A stretch of DNA of 64,000 nt from Nitzschia sp. DOCU1 (taxonomy: Eukaryota; Bacillariophyta; Bacillariophyceae; Bacillariales; Bacillariaceae), in NCBI GenBank assembly GCA_951394045.1, contig OX595994.1:2232001-2296000 (forward strand), read 5' to 3'. Shown piece after piece: positions 41,356-51,597 of the stretch; the stretch's first letter is position 1, and the number at the start of each line of letters is the position of its first letter. Position numbers and translations under genes: made by a program. The notes under the pieces were generated by a model. It ran no database searches. It saw only the letters and a program-made list of their open reading frames with translations, and had not been told where the DNA came from.

Positions 41356-41680
41356 TGTTACAATACCATCGATTTTGGTTGTCCACAAGAAATTGAGAAA
41401 TTCCAGGGGGCTGTTAAAGTACCGGCCCTACAGGTTCTACGTATTTTAGAAGGCATGATAACATTGTGCATACAATATTGTGCGAAATTCCAAGGGACTG
41501 TTAATGTACCGAGCCTACAGGTTCTACGTATTTTAGCAGGCATGATAATATTGTGCATACAATATTGTTGGAAACGGCAAGTGTATTGTGCTTACAATAT
41601 TGTTGGAAAGGGGAAGCATATTGTGCTTACAATATCAATGGAAATCAAGTGGATATTGTGTGTACAATATTGTTAAAGGG
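41356..41680. repeat. Hairpin-rich repeat block, right (inverted relative to the left block)
   Basis: Two copies of a roughly 110-bp unit contain CCTACAGGTTCTACGTATTT followed by AGGCATGATAA and GTGCATACAATATTGT. Read on the - strand they match the CCTGCTAAAAT.CGTAGA motif of the block at 38424-38810. Several ATTGT...ACAAT hairpins follow to 41676. The pair of inverted blocks brackets the dioxygenase genes. Confidence 0.8.
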
Positions 41681-41766
41681 GGGTGGGGATTTGTCGATTA
41701 ACCATCACTTCCAAAGGGGGGGGTCTTGTAAGGGTCTTGTAACACGACTTCTTGGAAATTTGGGGG

Positions 41767-41830
41767 TTGGCAAAGTTTTGGCAAGGATGCCGACGATTCT
41801 TGCCAAACTGAGGGGGTCTGGCAAGATTGC
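41767..41830. repeat. Right subterminal TTGCCAA-type motif cluster
   Basis: TTGGCAAAG, TTGGCAAGG, TTCTTGCCAA and CTGGCAAGATT lie within 65 bp in both orientations. They mirror the left cluster at 34481-34580. On the - strand the run CGGCATCCTTGCCAA resembles GGCCATCCTTGCCAA of the left edge. Confidence 0.58.
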
Positions 41831-41833
41831 CTG

Positions 41834-42278
41834 GTACATTTCTACATACGTGGGTTCCGTCTACCACTGGTAGGCGACGATGATAAGATCCCTTCAGACG
41901 TGCAATGCCAAACGTGTGTATGCGATGGTACGGCTGCGAACGACGACATGATATAGACGTCCGCCGGCCAGGCACGCTGGTCCGACTGCCGTTCGGCAGA
42001 GTCATCGAGTCAACTGAGTCGATCAGTCATGAACTCGATCCTCGCTCCGTCTTTACGTGTAAAAATTGAAAAAGTAGTAAAGATGTAAAAAATAGGGATA
42101 TCTCGCTGACGAGAGGGAGATGATGACAGCCGGCAAACGAGTACTTTTACACTTCATTGATATAAAATCCACTTCCTTTGTGCCGCGTCACAAAACAACC
42201 GGCCTCTTTGTCACATGCGATACATGCCGTAATCTTCCCATTGCCGAGCTGGGATAGTATTTTTAACTGCCTAGCGCA
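41834..42278. promoter_or_regulatory. Upstream region of the hydrolase-GTPase fusion gene
   Basis: About 445 bp between the element edge and the ATG at 42279. No gene is seen. A near-palindrome, TCGAGTCAACTGAGTCGA, lies near 42005. The region presumably contains the promoter of the downstream gene, but no defined element is assigned. Confidence 0.4.
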
Positions 42279-45191
42279 ATGCCCAGCTGCCCGTCAGGCG
42301 AGTCGGGGAAGGGACAGTCGTCCAGGAGTAATCAGCGCCGCCGACGACATAAAGGAACCTCCTACACAGATGCAACCAGTAAATCGGCAAAGAAGATTCT
42401 CCTCTTACACGGTAGTCGTCAAACTGGTGGTATCTTGTTAGGGAGACTTGAGAGACTCAAGAAGAGGCTGAGAACTGAACTTCAGATCGAGATCATTGCC
42501 CCTGACGCTCCATTTCCCGTTGAAGACAATTCGCTGCTTCTGACATGGTGGAGTCGACGCGAAAATGAATATCAGGGACTTGAAAAGACGTTAGAATTGC
42601 TCAAAATGACCCCATGGAATGACGAGAATATCATCGGCATAATGGGGTTTTCTCAGGGTGCTCGACTGACTCACTTGTTGGCGCGGCTTCGCGAAGAGGA
42701 TCAATCATGGTACCCGAATCTACAGTTTGTAATCCTAGTCGCTGGATATCATGCACCCACCCCCGACGGTTTGGAACTACGCCAGAGTACCTCGTCTCTT
42801 GGTGTGAGGTCTTTGCACGTTTGGGGAGTAGCCGATCCTCTCATTACACCCTCTCAGTCCGAAAAACTGCTCGTAGAATACAAAAATCCTCACACATACG
42901 TGCACGAAGGGAAACATTTCGTCCCTACCAATGCTCCGGGCGTTCAACAGTTTATTCAATTTATCCAAGAATCAATCGCAAAGGACGTCTCGAAGGTGCT
43001 GACAGATCCTACCTCGTCCGAAGTTCCGCTTGGCTCGGCCACTCCAAAATCTGACCATCGGGCGCCAGTCGAGACTGCGTCTTTATCACCAATAATCCCA
43101 GACGAAGAAACCGCTATCCTTCAGCAAGATGAAATTGAAGCACTCCAAGCAATCTTTCCGGACGAAATACTAATTCAATCAGGCATGCATAGCATGAGCG
43201 ATGGTACAATTGTGTTCGATTTTCCAATCGTCTATCATATGAAGCTTTTACCCACAGACGAGATCACCTCAGACACAAGGTGGCCCATCCACCCTTTGAC
43301 GCTGGAAATTCGCTATCCATACAACTATCCTATTGAGGCCGTTCCGTTTTTTTCATTACTCCACGATAACAACAATTTCGAGTTCCCGAATTTTAGAGTG
43401 GAAAAGGTCATTTCCATTTTGACAGATACATCAGAGATGGAACTGGGACAAGCTAGCGTGCTATCGTCGATCTATGCCTTGAAAGAGTATTTGGATGCTC
43501 CACCAGCGGACGACGAGGAACGAATACAAAACCCCATGTTGGCCACTCTCCCGTCTGCAGGATACAAAGCCTTTAATGAGGAAGAGGCTTCCGCCGATTC
43601 TGGCGACGCACACTCCGGCCTAATTCCCCTGTCGTCTCCAGAAAGAATAAAAAAGTGTAACTTGGAAGGCCTTGAAATAGCAGAGCGAATCCTGAAAGCT
43701 GCCTCTCCTCGAAACGCAACTTCTTCCTTGTCGCCCAGGGCGAGCAAAAAGAGTGGAGGGTCTTCGTGGACCTATGTCATTGGGTTGGTAGGCAAACCGT
43801 CGGCCGGAAAGAGTACCTTTTTCAATGCCGCGACAGCTTTTGCAAGGCAACGCAGCAATGCAGGGGGTGATAGTTCGAGAGATGCAGGGGGTGGCGATTC
43901 AGCGTGTGGAGGTGCCAGCATGGCGGCACATCCTTTTACCACCATTGATCCCAACCTTGGCTTTAGTATGGTCCCAGCACCGCGTGGTTCTTGCCCTGAA
44001 GATTCTACGCCGAACCCAGCGGCATATGCCTCCACTCACGGACGGTCGCCCGATGGGAGACGGTTCCTTCCGGTCCTTCTGAAGGATGTTGCTGGCTTGA
44101 TTCCAGGCAGTTATTTGGGGCGGGGGCGTGGAAACATGTTTCTAAATGATCTCACCGATGCAACGGTCCTGATTCATGTAGTCGATGCTAGTGGAACCGC
44201 GGATGCCCAAGGCAACAAAACCCTTGCGGACAATGATCAGTCGGAATTGACAAATCCTCTGGACGATCTTTCATGGATACGGAACGAGCTAGTAGAATGG
44301 GTGTATTCCAACGTGGCCGCCAAATGGGATGCTATTCGTCGAAAGGGCCGGGCCAAACTTGCGGGTATGTTCAGCGGGTACGGACAGCGTGAATCTGAAG
44401 TTCAGATGATGCTAGTGGCGCTAGAGCACTTTCTCGACGACCAGTATCAGCGCGATCATGCTTTGGATAATTTAGCGGAGTGGGATCAAGGGGATGTCCA
44501 CCGGCTTGTTAGTTGCTTTCTGGGTGTGCGCTTTCCGATGGCACTGGCTTTGAACAAGTGCGACCTAGATACTGGTTTGGTCTTCGCAAGGGAAATCCAG
44601 ACGGCATTGCCTATCCACGGAGCCCATGTTGGGACTCCCATGGCGGCGAAAGAAGAAATGTTGTTTGTGCGCAAGCAGATAAGAAAAGAACGCGTTGTGG
44701 ATACCAAGCACTCGTTGTCACCGCCGATAAATGTTTGGAACTGCCTTACGTCAAGCTTGATATTACGAGAACCCGTACTGGTCTTCCCAGTTTCCGACTT
44801 CACTACCTATGCCTCACTTTCTGGTTTGAGTAGGGTAGCTGCAGAAAGTCCATCTCTCCCCTCATTGGGGATGATTGGAGTTATTCTAGCTGCTGGTGGC
44901 AGCGTTCCAACATGTTGGGATGCTTCCCAGAAAACGTACGTGGTTCCAAGCAAGGAACAGGCGACAAACCAGAAACTTCGAGACGTCCTTGTGATGAAGC
45001 CTGGTTCTACAGTTGAAGACCTGTTCTTCGCGCTGAAAAGACTCGGTGGTCTCAGTGGCGAATTCGTACGGGCCGAAGCCGCTGGTGAAATCGGCGAAAA
45101 ACCCAAACAAGTTCCCAAACTCGAGTTGCTGGGTCGAAGAAACCGCATCATTCGAATCATGTCAAACAAGAGGGCAGTGTGGCAGAATTAG
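42279..45191 (+). CDS. FSH1 serine hydrolase - RWD - Obg/YchF-type GTPase fusion
   Basis: This is an uninterrupted 970-residue frame. Residues about 38-235 match the FSH1 family of alpha/beta serine hydrolases: LLLHG, nucleophile Ser125 in GFSQGA, Asp186 in GVADPL and His213 in GKHFVP. Residues about 278-405 look like an RWD domain (DEIEALQAIFPDE, hydrophobic strands, then YPYNYP). Residues about 500-960 are an Obg-like GTPase: G1 GKPSAGKST (505-513), PFTTIDPN, G3 DVAGL (603-607), G4 NKCD (759-762), and a TGS-like end (MKPGSTVEDLF). The GTPase resembles the YchF/Ygr210 branch, which acts in translation-related processes. RWD is a protein-interaction fold also found in GCN2. All three parts keep their key residues, so the fusion appears functional. 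Confidence 0.88.
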   Translation: MPSCPSGESGKGQSSRSNQRRRRHKGTSYTDATSKSAKKILLLHGSRQTGGILLGRLERLKKRLRTELQIEIIAPDAPFPVEDNSLLLTWWSRRENEYQGLEKTLELLKMTPWNDENIIGIMGFSQGARLTHLLARLREEDQSWYPNLQFVILVAGYHAPTPDGLELRQSTSSLGVRSLHVWGVADPLITPSQSEKLLVEYKNPHTYVHEGKHFVPTNAPGVQQFIQFIQESIAKDVSKVLTDPTSSEVPLGSATPKSDHRAPVETASLSPIIPDEETAILQQDEIEALQAIFPDEILIQSGMHSMSDGTIVFDFPIVYHMKLLPTDEITSDTRWPIHPLTLEIRYPYNYPIEAVPFFSLLHDNNNFEFPNFRVEKVISILTDTSEMELGQASVLSSIYALKEYLDAPPADDEERIQNPMLATLPSAGYKAFNEEEASADSGDAHSGLIPLSSPERIKKCNLEGLEIAERILKAASPRNATSSLSPRASKKSGGSSWTYVIGLVGKPSAGKSTFFNAATAFARQRSNAGGDSSRDAGGGDSACGGASMAAHPFTTIDPNLGFSMVPAPRGSCPEDSTPNPAAYASTHGRSPDGRRFLPVLLKDVAGLIPGSYLGRGRGNMFLNDLTDATVLIHVVDASGTADAQGNKTLADNDQSELTNPLDDLSWIRNELVEWVYSNVAAKWDAIRRKGRAKLAGMFSGYGQRESEVQMMLVALEHFLDDQYQRDHALDNLAEWDQGDVHRLVSCFLGVRFPMALALNKCDLDTGLVFAREIQTALPIHGAHVGTPMAAKEEMLFVRKQIRKERVVDTKHSLSPPINVWNCLTSSLILREPVLVFPVSDFTTYASLSGLSRVAAESPSLPSLGMIGVILAAGGSVPTCWDASQKTYVVPSKEQATNQKLRDVLVMKPGSTVEDLFFALKRLGGLSGEFVRAEAAGEIGEKPKQVPKLELLGRRNRIIRIMSNKRAVWQN

Positions 45192-45886
45192 GTTAACTCT
45201 TCTGGCACCGGCAGTCTGTGGCAGCAATAGCATCATGACCGGTTTCGAGACTACGACTACCACTCTAGAGCAGAAGGTTATCCGACTGTCTGTATCATAC
45301 ACCCAGCAGCTTTGTCTACTGAAACTCCATTGGTATTAATACATTCTAATTATCTTTCCGACAAAAATGACGTCCTGACAGTTCCTTTCGTCAGGTTTTT
45401 TATGCACAAAAAACCAAAGAAGAAGTGAGATGAAATGCAAGTGGGTTTGGTCGTAGTCGTAATAGATAAGCCCTGAAATGTCTCCAGCGAAATTCTTCTG
45501 GTCATCGGTCATAGACCGTCTAATAAATAATCAAATATGTTTGGGCCTGTAATGTTATGTTTAAGAAAGTGTGTGCTTTGGATATTTTCATATTTTTCCA
45601 TTCTTCGCGCCTCTCTGCCGTCGCTCTGTCGGAGGGAAAAACCGTATGAAGAATATCCGTGGGCGAAACTCCAGGTACCTACCTCACGAACCCGGTAGAA
45701 CAAAACCTTGTCAACCTACGAACCCGCGGGGCGGAAGTGGGCGAAAAGCACGTTTTGCCGTCGTCGAGCAAGCTACTTCTCGTGTGAACTATCATTCCTC
45801 GACTACCGTAGAGCTTGCGAGTGGTAGTCGGCAAGCCATCGCAGAGCCATAGCAACTGCGACGAATATAGGGAGGGAAGAGACAAA
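45192..45886. other. Intergenic region, 695 bp
   Basis: No convincing gene was found on either strand. It holds the 3' end of the fusion gene and the promoter region of the RS-rich gene at 45887. Short open frames here lack any recognisable feature. Confidence 0.45.
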
Positions 45887-48800
45887 ATGGCCATGATCAA
45901 GAATGTTTTTCGGAGAAAGAAAAGTTTAGCTGGCGCCGACGGGAATCAGGAGAGTTCTGATGACGACGGTGGAATCCTCGGTGACGACGTCAAGCGTCGA
46001 GTAAGTGTGAGCTTGCTTCATGGTTATGTCATATTTTCACTCCTCTCGTGGTTCTCACCATTCCATGGGTGTTGATCAACCGGTTGGGTACCTAAGGACG
46101 GAGAAGAGGAATCGCGGAGAACCGACACTTCTTTGTCGTCCGACATTGGGGGTGAACTTAATAACTCCCGGTCCTCTGTTACCCGTGAGACTCCAATATC
46201 AGAAGACCAAAATAACGACAGAAGAGGAAAAATGACTGCTATGCCACGCAAAAGTCGCCGCGCTTTGCTTGACGGCATGGCCGAGGAGTTGGAGAATGAA
46301 CGGCGGCAATTTGTCCAGGCGGGCTCCGATAGGAATGATGTGCAAGCCACGACACAAATCATTACTGGGGATAAGACTGAAAAGGAAAATGACGAAGAGC
46401 ATGGTTTCGAGATTGAGATTGAAGTTCCGGCGGAAGTTCCGAGGGACGCTCGAAGACGATCAGCGAGCAAAGAAAGGGGACGGCGGAGTCGAAGTTCTAG
46501 CCGAGACGCCCTTCGGGCTGTAAGAGCTCGGTCAACACAGCGACGAGCAGAGAGGGGGAAGGACAGTCTAGCGTCATCCCGCCATTCTGCTGCCGGCCTC
46601 GACGTTTCGGAGAATGATAGTGATCTTAATGGGGCGAAGTCTGCTACCATAGGGGGTTCATCCGCGAAGGCGAATGGACTTTCGAGCACCTCCAGGCATA
46701 GTCTCAGCTCTTCTCGCCATAGCGATGGTCTTGGTACATCGCGTCACAGCGGAACAAATCTGGGTTCATCCCGGGGTAGCGACGCGGCGACAAAGCATGC
46801 CACGCCTTCAGATACCCGCCGGCCGGAGTCACCTAGACGAGGCACAAGGAGTAGAAGTTCGGATGGCCTGAGGAGGAGTACAGATCCCTCCAGACCCAGT
46901 CGTGACAGGAGCCAAGATGCTGTACGACGATGTAGTAGGAACGGAGGCAGAAGTCAAAGTTCCGATCGTTTAAGGTCGTCGAGCACTGAACGCCCCAGAA
47001 GTTCTAGTCGGGAGCGTAGAAGGCACCGCCGAGAGGACCCCAAAGCGCAACAAAGCATCCGTAACATGTTCCAAGATGAAGAATCGGGGGAGACGCCTCA
47101 GAAAAACGTGACGGCTCATGCAGTAGGCGAGCAACCATGTCCTCCAGAGAAAAAGAGTGGCGCTTCAGCAACAGTCACGGGCGAGGAGGCCACAGAGCCC
47201 CCCAAAGCTACGTCTTCAAATACCGATATTGTCACAACAGAGACCGGATCTTCTGAGTCAAAGAGAATTCTTGAGAAGCTGAAGAGCCGCCGCGGTAGCA
47301 GCAAGGATGGTACTCGCTCCAGCAGAAGTTCTAGCAAAGATCGTCGGACATCAAGCAGAGAGCGTTCTGCAGGGAGAAGAAGTTCGAGCGGAGACGGAGC
47401 TAGAACACGACGAGCATCGAGCAGAGATCGACTAACTTTGGTCAAGGATGAAAGTCCTCCGCATGAGAAGCGAGAAGGACCCCAAAGGAGGGCTGCAAGA
47501 CGTGGTAGCCGGGATGATCTGAGGCGATTGGCGAACTCTGTCGATGTTGCGGGCGGGAGCGCTGCAGCCGCCCCCGCGCAACCAGAACAAGAAGTACAGC
47601 CGTTGGCACCGAACAGCCTTTCTTCGAATGCCTCCAGCCTTAAGTGTGAGGTACAGGAGCAAAAGGCTAGGGCACCTGGAGTTGTCTTCCATAAGGGAAA
47701 GGAAAAAGAAGCAGCTACTGCAGAGAAGGCCGAGGAGAAACGAGAGTATGTTGTGGAGATTGATCCGGCGCAAGCACTTTTGAGTCACCTCGGCCTCGAC
47801 GAAGCGAACGTGGGAAATGCCGACGAGGTGGTAGACCCTTACGTGGCCTTGTTGAAGTCTTGCATGGACGAAAATCAGTCCATATATGAGGGAACCCAAT
47901 CCAGCCCGAACAAAGAGAGGCCGCATGAAGAGTCGGCCGACACGAATAAAGAGAAATGTCCCCAGGAACCAGGACTGCAGCGGATAAAGACAGCAAGCAA
48001 CGCACCAGAATTCTCAGATATCGATGCGGCTACTAGATCGATTTCACAGAAGCAATCCAGCCAAAAGGCCAATTCGGATTCCTCTCCCCCTCGTACAGTT
48101 GCTGAAGTCAAGACGGAATCAAATCTAGCGCTTGGGGGATCGCAGCATGAGCCTTCGATCGATGACAAGAAAATTGATAATAGTTCCGAAACAGTTTGCA
48201 GGATGCAAGACACGAATGCAAGGAAGACCGCCAGGGCACGTCGTCAATTGGAAAAGTCGACGCAGCCCCGCCCAGACGAGAACCCAGCTGCTGATCTACT
48301 TGGGTTTCTGGGGACAAACTATAACGAACTTGTCGACAAGGATACGAACAGCTCTACTCTCGATGCTTTCGCGCTTTGTGGACCGGATCAACCTGAGAGC
48401 TCTGTGGATTTTTTCAAAGCAATCACTACAACGAATCTGACCCGCTCCATTGACGAAGAAATCGAAGTCTCTGCTTCGCTGGGCGGGGAAAAGTGTGGAA
48501 CCTTTGACGATTCGTTTGGCAAAGGCGGGAAGCAGTTGGCCCCTCCAAGTATTGCTCCCTCGGCCATTGGGGACACTGAGAAGCAACGGGCGAGGATGGC
48601 GAGACGAGTTGCGCGCAAGAACAAATTCGCGTCTGAGGAGAAGTCAGATGAAAAGGTCCTTACGCCACCTTCATTGGCGGGCGACATGCCACAGCTCATG
48701 GAAAGAAGATTGCGGAGGTCAAAGAAGGTCGATCAAGTCGAAGAAGGCCCGTCAAGAAGTATTCGGCGATGTAAGAGTGACGAAGGTCCCAGCATCGTCT

Positions 48801-49216
48801 CGATGATTCTGGAAGAGGAAAAGCCGCAGCCTGTGCGACGGCCCAAGATTCGAAGGGCCAAAGTTGAGCAGGCTGGAGACGATAACATCTGTGCAGAAAG
48901 TCTCGCGCCGCCCAGCCTGGCACCGCCGAGTATTGCTCCCACGGCGAAAGGTCGAGCTCTGATGGTAGGAGAAGAAGACTTGCCTCGAAAAGTAAGTCGC
49001 AAGGCAGTGCGAAAGGCGAACAAGTTCGCATCCTTGGATGACAATGACGATGAAGCCTCTGTTGAGATTGTCCTGAAAGAACCGCACGCGGGCGATAACC
49101 CTAAAAGCACAAGAAGGGGTGTGCTTTCTAGAGCGCAGTCTGCCGTGAACGTTCTCGAGAAGACGACGAAGCGTGTTGTGAAAAAGGCAGGATCGACCAG
49201 GAACCTATTTGCGTAA
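45887..49216 (+). CDS. RS/Arg-rich low-complexity protein, two exons
   Basis: My model is join(45887..46000, 46097..49216), 1077 residues. A 96-nt phase-0 GTAAGT...CTAAG intron joins DDVKRR to DGEEESRR. The N-terminal half is dominated by Ser-Arg, SRHS and SSRD-type runs like those of splicing-related proteins. The C-terminal half carries three loose repeats with APPSIAP or TPPSLAG followed by RRVARKNKF-like basic stretches. Short segments QALLSHLGLDE and DLLGFLGTNYNEL may be helical motifs. No enzymatic domain is visible and I do not recognise the family. It is convergent with the cystatin-like gene, 67 bp away. Nuclear localisation is an inference from composition only. Confidence 0.75.
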
Positions 49217-49283
49217 TTTTGGAACGAGGTAGAACAAAATTAGAATCAAATATAATATCCAAAATCCAGTTCCCGGTTTCGGT

Positions 49284-49739
49284 CTAGTTGGCATCTCCTG
49301 GCGCAGATTCCTTATGGGCATCCATAATTTCCTGTCCCTCTGCACAAGAGAGCTCATGGCCCCATTCCGTCAACGATTTTTCCCCAAATCGATCGTAGAC
49401 TGTCGCAGTAAAACCCCCGGAACACGACCCCGACGATTCCACGATGATTGTAAGCTTGAAATTGAGTCCCGCGACGACTTGCTGCAAGGCCCGTATGACT
49501 TTTACGGAGCTTGTGGGTGTTATTTCGAATGAATAATTTGGTGCCTTCTGCTGCATATCCAGTGTTTGCGACTGAAGGGCACTTCGGCAAAATTCTGCCG
49601 CTTCCAGCACCATCGCGTCATTCAAGTTTGACGCTTTCCAGCCTCCAGCAATGGGGGTTTCCATCTGCTCCTGAGCGGGTGACATCTGAAGCGCAGCGTG
49701 CAAGAAAGTGAGGCGCAAGAACGTAGAAAGAGACTTCAT
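49284..49739 (-). CDS. Cystatin-like cysteine protease inhibitor, secreted
   Basis: The ATG at 49739 gives 151 residues beginning with a probable signal peptide (MKSLSTFLRLTFLHAALQ). The mature part follows the cystatin plan: PIAGGW with the N-terminal Gly, a helix (DAMVLEAAEFC), the QVVAG loop in QQVVAGLNF, and a C-terminal LTEWG in the position of the usual PW loop. Cystatins block papain-like proteases by wedging these three elements into the active site. An alternative start at 49870 could be joined in frame by a 62-nt intron (49749-49810), adding about 23 residues, but this would bury the signal peptide. Confidence 0.75.
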   Translation of the reverse strand: MKSLSTFLRLTFLHAALQMSPAQEQMETPIAGGWKASNLNDAMVLEAAEFCRSALQSQTLDMQQKAPNYSFEITPTSSVKVIRALQQVVAGLNFKLTIIVESSGSCSGGFTATVYDRFGEKSLTEWGHELSCAEGQEIMDAHKESAPGDAN

Positions 49740-50015
49740 GACAGGTCCCTGATGAGTGAGAAGCAAAGGGTATGATCCTGACGGAGTTCTCAAAGAATTG
49801 ATGTACATACCTGATATGATTGATAGTGCCGTGCTGTGGGTGATATGACGCGTCCAAGAATTGGCGCCATTTCCCCCGAAATTTCTTTCCCCCTTTTACG
49901 GGATGACAAAAATCATCGTCTCTCGCTCAAATCTCCTTGCATCGCATAATTTGCACATCCATCACCAGAATATACCAGTGGGCGGCTACCATAGATAGAA
50001 CACCGATGAAGGGAA

Positions 50016-51476
50016 ATGGAAAGACAAGGAGAAAGCGACGCGTCAGCCAGCGCGAAAGCGGTCGCCCCCTTGCCCCTTCACGAGAAGTTCAATTTGACCA
50101 TCGGCGGCGCCCAGGGCAAGAATGCGCCCCGACTGCGAGGCTCTAGCCTTGCGGCCAGTCCTCTCCATTCTGTCATTGACGAGCAGGCCTGGTATTCGAC
50201 GTACTCGGCCACGACGACGATGTTGCTTGTGGTGCACCTTATGTGGTTCAATCAAGTCTGGATTCGCAAGATTCCCAGGAGACGGTTGCTGGGCAACTAC
50301 AATCGATTCATTCAGAAGAAGCACTACCATTTGGCGATACGAGCGCTGCTCAGTCACCCGCCCTCCAGGCCCACCAGTGGCAGCAACACCTCATCAGGCA
50401 CTGGCGACAGTCGCGGCTTTACACTTGGGCCTTTCTCACACGGAAAACCCTTGAGCGGCTTGCCTCTGCTCTTTTACTGTTCCCACATATTGTGGAGTTG
50501 TCGCGCACTGGAAGTCGTATACGGTTCCGGTTGGAGCTATGCGAGAGTTTTGTGGGTCTTGACGTGGACTGGGCTGGCGGTGGATCTGGGGTTTACCTAT
50601 ACTGTACTTTCGACCTTGAGAGATATGAACTACGTAACATCGGCTCCTTTTGCAATGGGAGCCAACTTTTGGAGTAGCGCGAGCGATCGCGATCGACCGG
50701 TCGCCCGTCGGGTGGAGCGAGCATTGGTTCAAAGGACCACGGGGAGTTTGACTATCACGACATGCGCCGTACTTTGTGTGTTTCGGGAGCACTTTGATGT
50801 ACCCATTCCAGTCGTCCCCCTGCTTCCTGCAGGACTGCCACTTCTTGGAATTCCAATTGTCTCTTATTCGACTGTCGTTGGAATCTTGTTGGCGCTGTCG
50901 CATCACGTACATCCCGTTGCTGGGGTGGCCTTTGGAAGCTTTTCTGGTCTTTTGTGGACATCGAACTGGACAACCTTCCTTTCAGAATCATACTGGTGTA
51001 ATGGTTCGATTTTTGCATATGCTGTCGTATCTGTGCTTGCTTTAAAAGCAAACCAAAATCCCTACCTCCCTTGCATCGACTATGTTTCTTGGGATAGCAG
51101 AGGAGAATTCACAGACAGCTCGATTTCTGAAACGGATCAACCACTGCGCTCACCGAGTGTGGAGATGAGACGACAAGAAGACCTTTACAACACCAGAGGT
51201 TCGGACGACGAGGATGCTGGGACAAATTATAATGATTTACGAGACGAGACCTTCTCTCTCGAGCTTTCTCCAAGGCGGATAGAACGCCGCATCTCAAGCA
51301 GCAGTCTTAACTACATGTTGGATGATGATGAGGAGGACGAGGATGAAAATTATGACGAGGCAATCAACAACGACCGAACGCCTCTTGTTCCTCCCAACCG
51401 ATCAGCTGACAACGTCGCTAGAACTATGAGATCAAGACGTGTGCCCACTGGAGCAAGGGTCCAGCTGGATTTATAG
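50016..51476 (+). CDS. Multi-pass membrane protein, possibly rhomboid-like
   Basis: A single exon gives 486 residues. Five or more hydrophobic segments are visible: near residues 64-84, 150-175, 178-205, 245-310 and 335-350. A segment with HYHLAIRALLSHP and, later, ALEVVYGSGWSYARVL resembles the order of a rhomboid core, but no GxSG catalytic Ser with a partner His is convincing, so any relationship would be to inactive members. The C-terminal 130 residues are hydrophilic and acidic (a DDDEEDEDE run), probably cytosolic. It is divergent from the cystatin-like gene and convergent with the kinase gene. Confidence 0.6.
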   Translation: MERQGESDASASAKAVAPLPLHEKFNLTIGGAQGKNAPRLRGSSLAASPLHSVIDEQAWYSTYSATTTMLLVVHLMWFNQVWIRKIPRRRLLGNYNRFIQKKHYHLAIRALLSHPPSRPTSGSNTSSGTGDSRGFTLGPFSHGKPLSGLPLLFYCSHILWSCRALEVVYGSGWSYARVLWVLTWTGLAVDLGFTYTVLSTLRDMNYVTSAPFAMGANFWSSASDRDRPVARRVERALVQRTTGSLTITTCAVLCVFREHFDVPIPVVPLLPAGLPLLGIPIVSYSTVVGILLALSHHVHPVAGVAFGSFSGLLWTSNWTTFLSESYWCNGSIFAYAVVSVLALKANQNPYLPCIDYVSWDSRGEFTDSSISETDQPLRSPSVEMRRQEDLYNTRGSDDEDAGTNYNDLRDETFSLELSPRRIERRISSSSLNYMLDDDEEDEDENYDEAINNDRTPLVPPNRSADNVARTMRSRRVPTGARVQLDL

Positions 51477-51597
51477 AGTGAGGGGGTGCTTTGAAGTTCC
51501 TAATGTAACGGGTGTACCTGCATAGAAACAGTTTGCTCGGGAAACGTTTGGCGCTATATACGATAACTTCGTTTCTATTGTACCAATTTACAATACA

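Larger units (their letters stand above)
34476..41833. mobile_element. Tyrosine-recombinase element carrying a 2OG-Fe(II) dioxygenase-like gene
   Basis: The boundaries are approximate. Inside are a + strand tyrosine recombinase, a 183-bp tandem array, hairpin-rich inverted repeats, and a - strand pair encoding a coiled-coil/Cys-cluster protein and a 2OG-Fe(II) dioxygenase-like protein. Both outer edges carry clusters of TTGCCAA-type motifs: left at about 34481-34580, right at about 41767-41830, in mixed orientation. YR elements such as Cryptons lack classical inverted termini and transposase-type duplications, and I could not define a target site. Two adjacent elements rather than one cannot be excluded. 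It lies between two intact host genes. Confidence 0.6.
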
